DNA of 9,879 nt. Origin: DASPPK01 sp041479575. GTDB taxonomy: Archaea; Thermoproteota; Bathyarchaeia; Bathyarchaeales; Bathycorpusculaceae. The DNA is taken from assembly GCA_041479575.1 (NCBI GenBank), contig JBGOYH010000066.1:1-9879 (forward strand), in the 5' to 3' direction. Below are positions 1 to 7,290 of the stretch, piece by piece. The notes under the pieces were generated by a model, which worked only from the letters and a program-made list of their open reading frames with translations, was not told the origin of the DNA and did not search any database. The translations under genes were made by a program, and so were the position numbers. Numbering within the stretch: the first letter of the stretch is position 1; each line of letters begins with the position of its first letter.

Positions 1-1949
1 CCAAGTTTGAAGCAGGCATTGACGTTGTCGAGAGAAAACCGGGCGCAACAGTTTTTGTCTTGATTAGCGCTTACGCTGTGGTTTTTTCTGGATTCACCAT
101 CTTTATGCATTATGCATTCAAAACTTACGCTTGGGATCTGGGCATATTCACACAATCACTTTGGACAACCGTGAACAGAGGTAAACTCTTCTACTATACA
201 ATTGAGCTTTCTGTGAATCCAAGCGGAAGTTTTCTGGGTGCTCACTTCTCGCCAATCCTCTTTCTGATACTTCCAGTCTATGCAGTATTTCAGTGTCCAT
301 GTACGCTTCTTGTACTACAATCGATGGTGCTTGCCTTGGGCGCACTGCCAGTTTATTGGATTGCCACGAAGCAACTTGGCGACAAGCTCTCAGCGGTAGG
401 CATAGCAGCCGCTTACTTAATCTATCCAGCTCTCCAAAGTGTGAACTGTTTTGACTTTCACACTGAAGCATTTATTCCATTGTTTTTTCTCCTGACTTTT
501 CACTATATAGAAGAGAAGAAGTGGTTCAAGGGATTATTGTTCGCTTTGCTAACGCTTAGTACGATAGAATTTGCACCAATACTCGTAATGTTTCTTGGAG
601 TCTATCTTGTTTTAAGAGAAATAACCAAAAGAAATCCTACGCAGCATAATAGGTCGCTTCTGAGACGAATAGCCTTCCCATTCATATTGATGATCATTGC
701 TATCGTATGGTTTTTCGGGGCTTTCTACGTAATGAATACTGTGAACCCGATAAAGGGCACTGGTCTTCCAGGGAACTGGACTTTTTGGGGATCAAGCCTT
801 TCGGAGGCACTAGTGAATATCATAACCCATCCCTTAGAAGCCCTGACTTTCATGGTCTCACCTATAGGAAAAATCTTTTATGTTTTCTCTCTTTTGGCAC
901 CTCTCCTTATGTTGCCCCTTTTCTCTGTAGAGTTTCTTATTGCCCTTCCGTGGCTAATAGCGGCACCTCTGTCTGAATACTGGCTTTACTACAATTTCTA
1001 TTTTCAATATTCAGCCTTTGCAATTGGTCAATTGTTTGTCGCAGCGATATTCAGCCTCAGAAAACTGTCCTCCTTCAGCAATGATGGACAAAGAAACTTC
1101 AAACTGCAAAGGACAATAATTGCTTCAATTTTAGCTGCCTGTATTCTCTTGTCTGTTGCTATGAGTCCCATAGGTCTTCCAATACTTGGCGATCGCAGGG
1201 TAGAAATGACCCCCCATTCAAATCTTCTTCTTGAAGTCTTGAATCTTGTACCTGACAACGCCTCCGTGGCCACGCAGAACGACATCTTTGCTCATGTCGC
1301 ACAAAGAGAAGATGCGTATATCCTGACATGGCCGATGCCAATGGACGTAGATTACATTCTCGTTGATTTGAAGTCATCTCACTTCCTGACTCGGGCCGGT
1401 TTCTCCTCTACAGCGTCCCCGGTGGAAGCGCTGGAAAAAGAGATTGGCAGCGGAAAATATGGCTTGTTTGCCTCTGCAGACGGAATCCTATTATTCAAGA
1501 ATAGATATAGTGGCCTACCGACACTTTTTAGAGGCCGGATTGACGCTTTTGATTCTGATCAACTCCTCCCAATGTTCAAAAACTCCAAAGTTCTGAACGA
1601 CCCGACAAGCTATTCAGGAAGAGTGATCGCACACGAAGCAAATGATTCAACTGGCTTCGCTTGGTATGGCCCCTATTCCTATTTCTTCACTGGAGAATAC
1701 CGAGCAACTTTCAGAGTAAAAACCAATTCCGCGGGTTTGGACTGTATTCTTGATGTGGCAGCCTCAGGCAACGTTGTTAGCCAGAGAGTTTTAAGTTCGT
1801 TTGATTTCAAGACACTTGGAGATTGGGAAGAATTCACGCTGGATTTCAGGATAAGCGGCCTGCCTCGAATGGAATTTAGAGGGTATTGTGAATCAAACAA
1901 TACCTATGTGGCACTTGATTATGTCAGAGTCATACAGATTGGGATGTAA
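1..1949 (+). CDS. DUF2079-family multi-pass membrane protein (5' partial)
   Basis: Predicted polytopic membrane protein of the DUF2079 family, which I recall as related to GT-C lipid-linked-sugar glycosyltransferases; a role in surface glycan assembly is inferred. The frame is open to the left edge (first full codon at 3), so the only in-frame start candidate, TTG at 60, is probably not the true start: it falls inside the first hydrophobic helix. Numbering from that TTG, family hallmarks are WDLGIF at 25-30 (an acidic residue in the first outer loop, as in GT-C enzymes), HFSP at 62-65 and FDFHTEAF at 131-138. Many hydrophobic helices follow to about residue 370. A soluble region at about 390-480 has the family-like stretch PDNASVATQNDIFAHV. 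Residues about 505-629 are a beta-rich tail (WYGPYSYFFTGEY, then DWEEFTLDF and YVALDYVRV) resembling a carbohydrate-binding jelly-roll. Its TAA directly abuts the ATG of the methyltransferase gene, so the two are probably cotranscribed. The exact reaction is unknown. Confidence 0.88.
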   Translation, partial: KFEAGIDVVERKPGATVFVLISAYAVVFSGFTIFMHYAFKTYAWDLGIFTQSLWTTVNRGKLFYYTIELSVNPSGSFLGAHFSPILFLILPVYAVFQCPCTLLVLQSMVLALGALPVYWIATKQLGDKLSAVGIAAAYLIYPALQSVNCFDFHTEAFIPLFFLLTFHYIEEKKWFKGLLFALLTLSTIEFAPILVMFLGVYLVLREITKRNPTQHNRSLLRRIAFPFILMIIAIVWFFGAFYVMNTVNPIKGTGLPGNWTFWGSSLSEALVNIITHPLEALTFMVSPIGKIFYVFSLLAPLLMLPLFSVEFLIALPWLIAAPLSEYWLYYNFYFQYSAFAIGQLFVAAIFSLRKLSSFSNDGQRNFKLQRTIIASILAACILLSVAMSPIGLPILGDRRVEMTPHSNLLLEVLNLVPDNASVATQNDIFAHVAQREDAYILTWPMPMDVDYILVDLKSSHFLTRAGFSSTASPVEALEKEIGSGKYGLFASADGILLFKNRYSGLPTLFRGRIDAFDSDQLLPMFKNSKVLNDPTSYSGRVIAHEANDSTGFAWYGPYSYFFTGEYRATFRVKTNSAGLDCILDVAASGNVVSQRVLSSFDFKTLGDWEEFTLDFRISGLPRMEFRGYCESNNTYVALDYVRVIQIGM

Positions 1950-2666
1950 ATGACCATGCTAGGCTCAGACGAGAAACTACACTCCGAACAACGTTCGGAG
2001 TTTCATTCGGAACATATCTACGAGGAAGAAGCTTTCAGTCATTCCAGGCTTGCCCTATCGGAAAAGAGTGCTGTCCAATCGCTCTGCTTACGTGCGATTC
2101 AGTGGGCGTTTCGAAAAGGTCATCAGAACCTGTTTGAAGGCGCAGGCAAAAGAGCAGTTGACGTTGGCTGCGCTTACGGCTACGTGACAAGTCTTCTGAG
2201 TCAATTCAAGTATGATTCTGTCGGTCTCGATATTTCGAAATACGCATTGAAGACTGGTGAAAAAGTGGATCGTATGCGGGCCAATGCTGAAGACTTGCCA
2301 TTTAAGTCCGGTGCGATAGACGTCATTACTTGTTTCGACACGTTTGAGCACTTGAGTCGGCCAACACTGCTGTTGAAGGAAAGCCACCGTTGTCTTCGTC
2401 AAGGAGGAGTTCTGATCATCGAGAACCCCGTGGCAAATCCGATCGACGTCATATCAGACAAGCTTCACAAGATGGGTAAAATCCACTGTTCCTTGTTGCC
2501 TCTAGGAGAGTTTCTCTCGTCTGTTCGCAAGGCCGGCTTTCAAACGACAAAAAGAGGGTTATTGCCAATCCCCTTTCAGCGGTTTCCAGTCTTTGGAAGA
2601 TTTATCGAACTGCCTGTTCCTGTCTCGGTGGCAAGGCGTATACTGATCTTGGCAATCAAAAGCTGA
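1950..2666 (+). CDS. Class I SAM-dependent methyltransferase (Methyltransf_11-like)
   Basis: Soluble 238-residue class I methyltransferase. The SAM-binding motif I is VDVGCAYGY at 70-78. The acidic residue that binds the ribose is D94 in VGLDIS. Motif II-like AEDLPF lies at 113-118, FDTFEHL at 129-135, and the strand-4/5 region LRQGGVLIIENP at about 156-167. The first 45 residues are charged and rich in Ser-Glu-His, without a recognised domain. The ATG follows the preceding TAA with no gap, which suggests translational coupling with the DUF2079 gene; a second ATG two codons on is also possible. With a glycosyltransferase directly downstream, the substrate is likely a sugar, a lipid-linked glycan or a related small molecule, but nothing in the sequence fixes the acceptor. 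The class assignment is firm and the substrate is not. Confidence 0.9.
   Translation: MTMLGSDEKLHSEQRSEFHSEHIYEEEAFSHSRLALSEKSAVQSLCLRAIQWAFRKGHQNLFEGAGKRAVDVGCAYGYVTSLLSQFKYDSVGLDISKYALKTGEKVDRMRANAEDLPFKSGAIDVITCFDTFEHLSRPTLLLKESHRCLRQGGVLIIENPVANPIDVISDKLHKMGKIHCSLLPLGEFLSSVRKAGFQTTKRGLLPIPFQRFPVFGRFIELPVPVSVARRILILAIKS
1981..2001 (+). repeat. Perfect 9-bp inverted repeat (hairpin) in the 5' end of the methyltransferase gene
   Basis: The arms ACTCCGAAC and GTTCGGAGT are perfect reverse complements around a 3-base loop, AAC, starting 31 bases after the methyltransferase ATG. A further TTCGGA at 2006-2011 could pair with the same left-arm segment TCCGAA, giving a mutually exclusive alternative hairpin. 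The repeats encode the Ser-Glu-rich N-terminal stretch. It could damp translation or be only a by-product of codon repetition; no function is shown. Confidence 0.55.
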
Positions 2667-2671
2667 GAAGT

Positions 2672-3823
2672 TTGAAATACGGAAAAACAGGGGCGTCTGA
2701 ATTGAAAATCGCAATGGTGGTTGAACGTTTTCCCCCAGACATAGGGGGTTCAGGCGTGAGATACTGCAACATAGCAGAGCGACTCTGTCAGAAGCACGCA
2801 ATAGATGTTTTCACCCTTGGATCAAGAAGTGATGAAGCTTCAAACGCGGGTTTTCGGACCTACCGCTTTGATTCCGCAAGGTTGCCTATCACTCAGATGC
2901 ACGGATTGGAAAGAGTCATAGGTCTCACTTTTTCAGCTCTTTTTCAGCTTCCCTTTCGGTCATATGACATAATAGACGTGGACATCTGGCCTATCCTTCC
3001 TTCTTTCTCGGCGAGAATCGCCAAACCCCACACACCGATAATTATATCCTGGAATGTTGTTTGGCCTTTCTCCTTTCAAAAGGCAATAAGCAAGACAAGC
3101 ACTGCCCTCGCCCGTGTGAGTTCGAAATTAAACACTCATAACATTACAGTCTCGGACTTTGCCAAAACAATACTGCTGAAACACATAGGCATAAGCCCGG
3201 AAAGAATCAGCGTAATCCCAAACGGCAACGACCCGGCCTTCTTGAGAGCTAGGCTCAAGCCAAAGCGGGGACGCATCATTTTTGCAGGTCGTCTTGAACC
3301 TCAAAAACGATTGGATCTAATTCTAAAAGCGTTCAAGATCTTCAGGAGAAAAGTAGGCGATGCAGAGCTTCATGTCGTTGGGTCGGGCTCTATGAGGGAA
3401 CAACTGAAGCATCTTTCAGGAAGAATCGACGGTTTCTATCTGCATGACTCCATTCCCCCTGGGAACAGAGAAAAACTTGTGTCGATCTTGAGCAACTCAT
3501 GGGTTTTTGTTTCGGCCAGCGAATTCGAAACGTATGGAATGTCAATAGCCGAAGCCTTGAGTCTGGGGCTGCCCGTAGTACTGACGCGCGCCCCCTACAA
3601 CGGAGCAATCGACGATATTGCAAGAAATGGATACAATAGCCTGATCGTGGAGCATAACAATCCCGACGCAATAGCCCACGCACTTGAAGAACTCTACAGA
3701 AGCCCAGACATGTGGGAGCAACTCAGTCACAATGCCAAGAGATCCGCGCCTCTTTACTCATGGGATGATGTTGCCATGAACGTTGAAGCAGTGTACAATA
3801 AAGTGCTGAGTACCCGACTCTAG
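2672..3823 (+). CDS. GT4-family glycosyltransferase
   Basis: GT-B fold, retaining glycosyltransferase of family GT4, expected to transfer a sugar from a nucleotide-sugar donor to a growing glycan at the cytoplasmic membrane face. The N-terminal domain opens with KIAMVVERFPPDIGGSG (12-28), the usual first strand and glycine loop. The domain linker is near IPNGND (182-187). The donor domain shows FAGRLEPQKRLD (204-215) and the hallmark E-x7-E motif, E286 to E294 in EFETYGMSIAEA. The TTG at 2672 is the longest start, with GAG AAG just before it. A TTG at 2702, preceded by GGGG at 2690-2693, would begin directly at the first strand as most GT4 proteins do, and may be the true start. The gene lies 5 bases after the methyltransferase stop, in the same apparent operon. 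Its TAG shares three bases with the stop of the opposing glycosyltransferase gene. Donor and acceptor cannot be read from the sequence. Confidence 0.9.
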   Translation: MKYGKTGASELKIAMVVERFPPDIGGSGVRYCNIAERLCQKHAIDVFTLGSRSDEASNAGFRTYRFDSARLPITQMHGLERVIGLTFSALFQLPFRSYDIIDVDIWPILPSFSARIAKPHTPIIISWNVVWPFSFQKAISKTSTALARVSSKLNTHNITVSDFAKTILLKHIGISPERISVIPNGNDPAFLRARLKPKRGRIIFAGRLEPQKRLDLILKAFKIFRRKVGDAELHVVGSGSMREQLKHLSGRIDGFYLHDSIPPGNREKLVSILSNSWVFVSASEFETYGMSIAEALSLGLPVVLTRAPYNGAIDDIARNGYNSLIVEHNNPDAIAHALEELYRSPDMWEQLSHNAKRSAPLYSWDDVAMNVEAVYNKVLSTRL

Positions 3824-4986
3824 ATCGTTGAAACCGGGTTGGTTGGAGCATAATCAAGGCGCATACGGGAATTCGACTGCATTTCAATTTCGACATCACC
3901 TGATTTCTGGAGAAGTTCCAGCCACTTAGTCACATAGTTGGTTTTGTCGAATTTTATTGCTTCTTTGACACAGTTCTTTCGGACTGTCTGAGGATAGCCG
4001 TTCTTCCAGAGATCTACGGCTTTTTCAATCATTTCTCTGTCGTTCTTTACAAGCCATCCTGTGTATCCATCAATGATCGATTCGCTTGGTCCCTGCGCGT
4101 CATAAGTAAGTGTAGGCGTTCCGCAAGACATGCTCTCCACGGGTATGTATCCAAACGGTTCATGGGTGAATGGAAACAGGGTGAACAGAGCGTTAGAATA
4201 GATTTTGACAAGTTCGGTGACAGGTATTCTGCCGAAGAATTCGATGTTGGGATGAGTGGTCATGCTTTTCGGTATGAAAGGTGCCTTAGACCCAAAAGCT
4301 TTGACTTTGACTCCCAGGTCAGCAATTGCCTTGACTACTGTGAATTTTGTTTCTTTGCCAAAATAGGTGGCTACATAGTCGCCTGAAGGATTTGGCGCCG
4401 ACGGCTGGAACAATTTGCAGTCTATCGGAGGATATATTATGTCACTGACTTCAATTCCCCAATCCCGATACAAGGATGCACAGAACTTCGAGTTGGCAAA
4501 AACGATTTTCGATTCTTTGCACATTTCTATGGCAAGTCTCTTGTCAGCATATTCGAGCGCTGGCTTCAAGATTCCATAAGCAGATCTGTAAACTAGGGTG
4601 AGCTCGTTTTCCATATCTCTTAACGCTGATGATGTAGGTCCTTGAAGATACCAAAATGTTGAAGGCACGACCAGCGTGTGAGAAAAGTTGATCGTGGCAT
4701 GCGAATGACGGTCTGCATTCCTCGAGTTCAGTCTCAAAAACGCCTCGCGGCCCCATGTTTCAAACCAAAGCATTGAAAGACCAAGTCTCTTTGCGAAGAG
4801 CTTCACGTGCAGATTTATGGGTTTAATTTTCCGCATGTTTAGACTATTTTCAACGTCCTTCGACATTGCTGGTGAAATAATAGCGACGTCGTAGCCTTTT
4901 TGAACCAATGCCTCAGCTAAATACATGGCGGGTCGAACGGATCCTTCTAGGTCCATCATGATGTCGCATGCGAGCGTGAAGCTCAT
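3820..4986 (-). CDS. GT4-like glycosyltransferase
   Basis: A second GT-B glycosyltransferase of 388 residues, more divergent than its convergent neighbour. The N-terminal domain begins with a short strand and a G-x-x-RPA-type loop (EGSVRPAMYLAEAL at 14-27). An interdomain segment IYPPID lies at 184-189. The C-terminal donor-binding domain has EFFGRIP near 249-255 and a clear E-x7-E motif, E276 to E284 in EPFGYIPVESMSCGTP, followed by the glycine-containing loop AQGPSESI and the DGYTGWLV segment typical of GT4. The last ~25 residues are polar and unconserved-looking. The ATG is preceded by a TATA-like box on this strand at 5039-5031. It faces the other glycosyltransferase, so it has its own transcript but probably serves the same glycan. 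Substrate unknown. Confidence 0.87.
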   Translation of the reverse strand: MSFTLACDIMMDLEGSVRPAMYLAEALVQKGYDVAIISPAMSKDVENSLNMRKIKPINLHVKLFAKRLGLSMLWFETWGREAFLRLNSRNADRHSHATINFSHTLVVPSTFWYLQGPTSSALRDMENELTLVYRSAYGILKPALEYADKRLAIEMCKESKIVFANSKFCASLYRDWGIEVSDIIYPPIDCKLFQPSAPNPSGDYVATYFGKETKFTVVKAIADLGVKVKAFGSKAPFIPKSMTTHPNIEFFGRIPVTELVKIYSNALFTLFPFTHEPFGYIPVESMSCGTPTLTYDAQGPSESIIDGYTGWLVKNDREMIEKAVDLWKNGYPQTVRKNCVKEAIKFDKTNYVTKWLELLQKSGDVEIEMQSNSRMRLDYAPTNPVSTI

Positions 4987-5030
4987 CTATTTCAACTACC
5001 AAGATTAGTAGAGAGTAAGCCTTGCCTCTT

Positions 5031-5039
5031 TTTATAATA
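5031..5039 (-). promoter_or_regulatory. TATA-like box for the minus-strand glycosyltransferase
   Basis: Read on the minus strand this is TATTATAAA, about 45-50 bases before the ATG at 4986. A start of transcription about 26 bases downstream would fall near 5012 and leave a leader of about 25 bases. The sequence is nearly symmetric, so it could also serve the plus strand. The rest of the 227-base divergent gap (5040-5213) shows no second clear TATA box, repeat or RNA gene. Confidence 0.45.
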
Positions 5040-5213
5040 CTTTCGATGATTCGGAAACAGTTAGTAAATCAAGAAATTCAACAAGATGCTTTGTCCCAAC
5101 GGAAAGTCTAGAATTCTTTGAGGGACGATCAAGCAGAATCTCAGGTCGCGTTCCAATAGCCTTTTCTATTCCCTGAACATTCTACTACCGCAACAAAAAA
5201 AGGCAGGAAGATA

Positions 5214-6332
5214 ATGGCAGGAGCCCCAGAAGAAACAGTTCAGACAACTTTCCAACAAGCAGATTTTGACAGGATAACTCAGACGGTTTCTGCTCACTTT
5301 CAAACAGAAGACTCTTTTATAGAGCATGGCATCCCAACCTACTACCTGAAGCAACCGCAAGAAACGAAGCAGCCTTTCCTCAAGCTTCTCAAAGAACTGG
5401 AAAAGATGAACATGCTAGCTCTCCTGCGGAAAATAGACAGCAAAATAGTGCTGAAGGTTTTTCCAAAACCGCCCGTGAAGCCAAGCAATATACTGATAAA
5501 CTGGCTGCTTTTTTTCGCTACGATAGGAACGACCTTTCTGACGGGCTATCTGCTTTCAGTCGAGTTCGTTGACAAGGGGCTGATGTCAAGTCCTTTCATT
5601 GGAGCCGCAGCCTTCACCGTCGCAATAATGACGGTGCTTGGGGCTCACGAGATGGGCCACAAAATCATTGCCAACAGAAACGGCATAGAAGCCACGCCAC
5701 CCTACTTCATTCCAGGCCCACCGCCAATAGGTGACTTGCTGGGCTTCGGAACTTTCGGTGCGGTGATAATGCAGAAATCTCTTCCGCCTAACAAGGATTC
5801 CTTGTTTGATATTGGTTCAAGCGGTCCTATAGTAGGGTTCATACTTGCATCAATAGCCAGCATCATCGGTTTGATTCTTTCTCCTACTTTGCCTCTGCCA
5901 GCACCAAGCGGTGGCCTTCCCGCACCCCTTATGTTCGACCTCTTCGCCATTTTTCTAAGAGTTCCGGCAGACCGGTATGTCCTGCTGCATCCCGTTGCTT
6001 TTGCAGGCTGGGTTGGCATGATCGTGACGATGCTTAACATATTGCCGGCAGGTACGCTTGATGGCGGTCACGTGGCTCGATCCTTGCTCGGCGAGAAGGC
6101 AAGGACAGTTCTGGTCCTCTTGTCTTTCTTGTTACTGGTCGTCGAAGGTTTCTGGTCGATGGCTTTCTTTGTTGTTCTCATGTCGATGTATAGGCATCCT
6201 GGAGCCCTAGATGATGTTTCAGGTCTTTCAACTAGGAGAAAACTGTTGGCGGTCGCGTTAGTGGCAATTTTCGTCCTTTGTTCCTTCTTGCATTACTATG
6301 TGCTTTATTTGCTACAGCTTCTGGGCTTCTAA
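5214..6332 (+). CDS. Site-2-protease-family intramembrane zinc metalloprotease (M50)
   Basis: Multi-pass membrane metalloprotease, expected to cleave substrate helices inside the membrane. A soluble N-terminal domain (about 15-88, with EHGIPTYYL and FLKLLKELEKM) resembles the one preceding archaeal and EGY-type S2P proteases. The first helix is at about 92-115. The zinc-binding H-E-x-x-H is H145, E146 and H149 in LGAHEMGHK. PYFIPGPPPIG (163-173) and FGTFGAVI (178-185) follow, typical of the EGY-like branch, then DIGSSGPIVGF (199-209). The third zinc ligand lies in NILPAGTLDGGH (D283). All catalytic residues are present, so it should be active. The ATG has AGGAAG at 5205-5210 and AGG at 5201-5203 upstream. 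It diverges from the glycosyltransferase gene, and its substrate is unknown. It stops well before the next small membrane protein, which has its own promoter-like sequence. Confidence 0.92.
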   Translation: MAGAPEETVQTTFQQADFDRITQTVSAHFQTEDSFIEHGIPTYYLKQPQETKQPFLKLLKELEKMNMLALLRKIDSKIVLKVFPKPPVKPSNILINWLLFFATIGTTFLTGYLLSVEFVDKGLMSSPFIGAAAFTVAIMTVLGAHEMGHKIIANRNGIEATPPYFIPGPPPIGDLLGFGTFGAVIMQKSLPPNKDSLFDIGSSGPIVGFILASIASIIGLILSPTLPLPAPSGGLPAPLMFDLFAIFLRVPADRYVLLHPVAFAGWVGMIVTMLNILPAGTLDGGHVARSLLGEKARTVLVLLSFLLLVVEGFWSMAFFVVLMSMYRHPGALDDVSGLSTRRKLLAVALVAIFVLCSFLHYYVLYLLQLLGF

Positions 6333-6381
6333 ACGCTGTGAGTTGGAATCTGTATTTGAGTTCTACAGCCGTACAAGAAGG

Positions 6382-6390
6382 TTTATTAAA
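6382..6390 (+). promoter_or_regulatory. TATA-like box for the small membrane protein
   Basis: TTTATTAAA in the gap after the protease gene. Transcription about 26 bases downstream would begin near 6410. This fits a translation start at GTG 6440 and argues against earlier in-frame starts at TTG 6278 (inside the protease gene), GTG 6338 or ATG 6398. Confidence 0.4.
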
Positions 6391-6439
6391 TCTTGCGATG
6401 CTAGACACGATTGCAGATAGCAACAATACAGGAAAACAG

Positions 6440-6691
6440 GTGAAAATCAGTAAGCGGCGATCAGAAGTGAAGGGAACAATAATCCTGATGGTATTCTTCG
6501 TGTTGTTTACAGGTGCATCTCTGCTGATTCCCTCACCAATGTTCCCAGGAAACGTCTTCTGCACACTGATCGGCGGCTTGGCTGCCAATTATACTACATA
6601 TGTGAGCGCTGTTTTCAACGGAGTTCTCTATGCCGTCGCGTTGTGGCTTGTTTTCATCGCAATAAGTAGAAGACTTGAACAAGAAAAATAG
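6440..6691 (+). CDS. Small two-helix membrane protein of unknown function
   Basis: I do not recognise the family. From GTG 6440 the product is 83 residues: a basic start (KISKRRSEVKG), a hydrophobic helix (about 12-30, with LMVFFVLFTGASLL), a short loop with Pro and Gly residues (PSPMFPGN), and a weakly hydrophobic segment (VFCTLIGGLAANYTTYVSAVF) leading into a helix at about 58-76, ending in a charged tail (RRLEQEK). AGGA at 6430-6433 lies 6 bases before the GTG. The open frame extends upstream to TTG 6278, overlapping the protease gene by 55 bases, and an ATG at 6398 is an alternative start. I prefer 6440 because the TATA-like box at 6382 and the AGGA both point to it. Positive-inside charge places the N-terminus in the cytoplasm. 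A partnership with the neighbouring protease is possible but unsupported. Confidence 0.6.
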   Translation: MKISKRRSEVKGTIILMVFFVLFTGASLLIPSPMFPGNVFCTLIGGLAANYTTYVSAVFNGVLYAVALWLVFIAISRRLEQEK

Positions 6692-6712
6692 GTTAACCTG
6701 TCAAGAATCGGT

Positions 6713-7009
6713 TTAGGCTTCTGGTTGTGACATGAAACCTGTGAGTTTCATTGTGGTTCGGCACTTTTTGCACCTGACAACCAGTTCTGCAAGTTCGTCT
6801 TTCTTCACTTTGGTGTCAACGATCTCGTAGTTGTTGTCTGACTCGTCGTCAGGAGATATGATGGTTCCACATTTTGGGCATTGGAAAGCTCCGTCGCCGT
6901 CGATCTTTGTCAGGTCGATTTCTACGTACGCCATTGTTTTCTTGAGTTCCGTTTTTTTCATCATTTTATCACACACATCCTTTTTCAATGAGTTACTGTT
7001 GTTTCCCAT
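6713..7009 (-). CDS. Small zinc-ribbon protein
   Basis: Protein of 98 residues with a two-pair cysteine zinc ribbon: CPKC at 44-47 and CKKC at 80-83, separated by a charged acidic stretch. Zinc ribbons of this spacing bind nucleic acid or proteins in archaeal transcription, translation or RNA processing, but I cannot tie this one to a named family. The first 25 residues are polar and lysine-rich and may not all be translated. Later in-frame ATGs at 6964, 6961 and 6934 are possible starts; the last gives MAYVEIDLTKID, which reads like a natural N-terminus and leaves a 73-residue protein. The gene converges on the small membrane protein with only 21 bases between the stops (containing the palindrome GGTTAACC), and is divergent from the geranylgeranyl reductase. 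It is probably transcribed alone from the AT-rich block just upstream. Confidence 0.75.
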   Translation of the reverse strand: MGNNSNSLKKDVCDKMMKKTELKKTMAYVEIDLTKIDGDGAFQCPKCGTIISPDDESDNNYEIVDTKVKKDELAELVVRCKKCRTTMKLTGFMSQPEA

Positions 7010-7020
7010 CGTTCGCTCAG

Positions 7021-7062
7021 AATATAATTAACTATTATGAATTATTAATCAATATTTAAGGT
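7021..7062 (-). promoter_or_regulatory. AT-rich promoter block for the zinc-ribbon gene
   Basis: This 42-base block is almost entirely A and T. On the minus strand it holds two TATA-like stretches, CTTAAATATTG (7061-7051) and TAATTATATT (7030-7021). The nearer one would start transcripts around 7003, inside the longest reading frame, favouring an internal ATG. The farther one would give a leader of about 25 bases for ATG 7009. The remaining gap up to 7226 contains no other feature I can support. Confidence 0.4.
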
Positions 7063-7226
7063 AAGTGAACACGGTTGATGAAAAACATTTCGACGTGACG
7101 GGGGCAAATCGACAAAAGGGCTTGTTGAGATGATTTTCATGGAAATTAGTGGAGCAAAACGTTGTATTCAAATCATGGAAAACGCTCGGTCATTCTACAC
7201 CTGGTGTGAAGAAGCTTACTCAACAA

Positions 7227-7234
7227 TTTATATG
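7227..7234 (+). promoter_or_regulatory. TATA box for the geranylgeranyl reductase
   Basis: TTTATATG preceded by the purine-rich CAACAA, which resembles a TFB-recognition element. Transcription would begin near 7254-7257. That leaves a leader of about 35 bases carrying a ribosome binding site for the TTG at 7291. Confidence 0.55.
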
Positions 7235-7276
7235 GGTCAACCGCGACAAAGTATTCGAAATGCATCGCAGATTTGA

Positions 7277-7285
7277 AGGAGAAGG
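7277..7285 (+). promoter_or_regulatory. Ribosome binding site deciding the reductase start
   Basis: AGGAGAAGG, whose GGAG core (7278-7281) lies 9 bases before TTG 7291. It lies downstream of the alternative TTG at 7273 and so cannot serve it. This favours 7291 as the start. Confidence 0.55.
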
Positions 7286-7290
7286 TCCCT

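Noticed and set aside
5046..5111. A 21-codon frame (MIRKQLVNQ start) in the divergent gap.
   Set aside because: Too short, no ribosome binding site, and the nearby TATA-like box would start transcription after its ATG.
5702..6040. A 112-codon minus-strand frame inside the protease gene.
   Set aside because: It is opposite a gene with clear S2P motifs; its Pro/Gly/Arg-rich translation is typical of a shadow frame.
6278..6439. Upstream extension of the small membrane protein to TTG 6278.
   Set aside because: It would overlap the protease gene by 55 bases and lies upstream of the likely TATA box; the extra residues do not look like conserved coding sequence.
6691..6698. GGTTAACC palindrome between the converging small genes.
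   Set aside because: An 8-base AT-centred palindrome is expected by chance, and no T-rich tract follows to suggest a terminator.
7076..7137. TTGATGA and GATGATT resembling C and C' boxes of a C/D guide RNA.
   Set aside because: No CTGA D box lies at the required spacing, and the first box deviates from the consensus.
7130..7276. A 48-codon open frame (begins MIFMEISGAKRC) in the gap before the geranylgeranyl reductase.
   Set aside because: It contains the reductase TATA box, overlaps the upstream part of its leader, has no ribosome binding site or promoter of its own, and its product resembles nothing I know.
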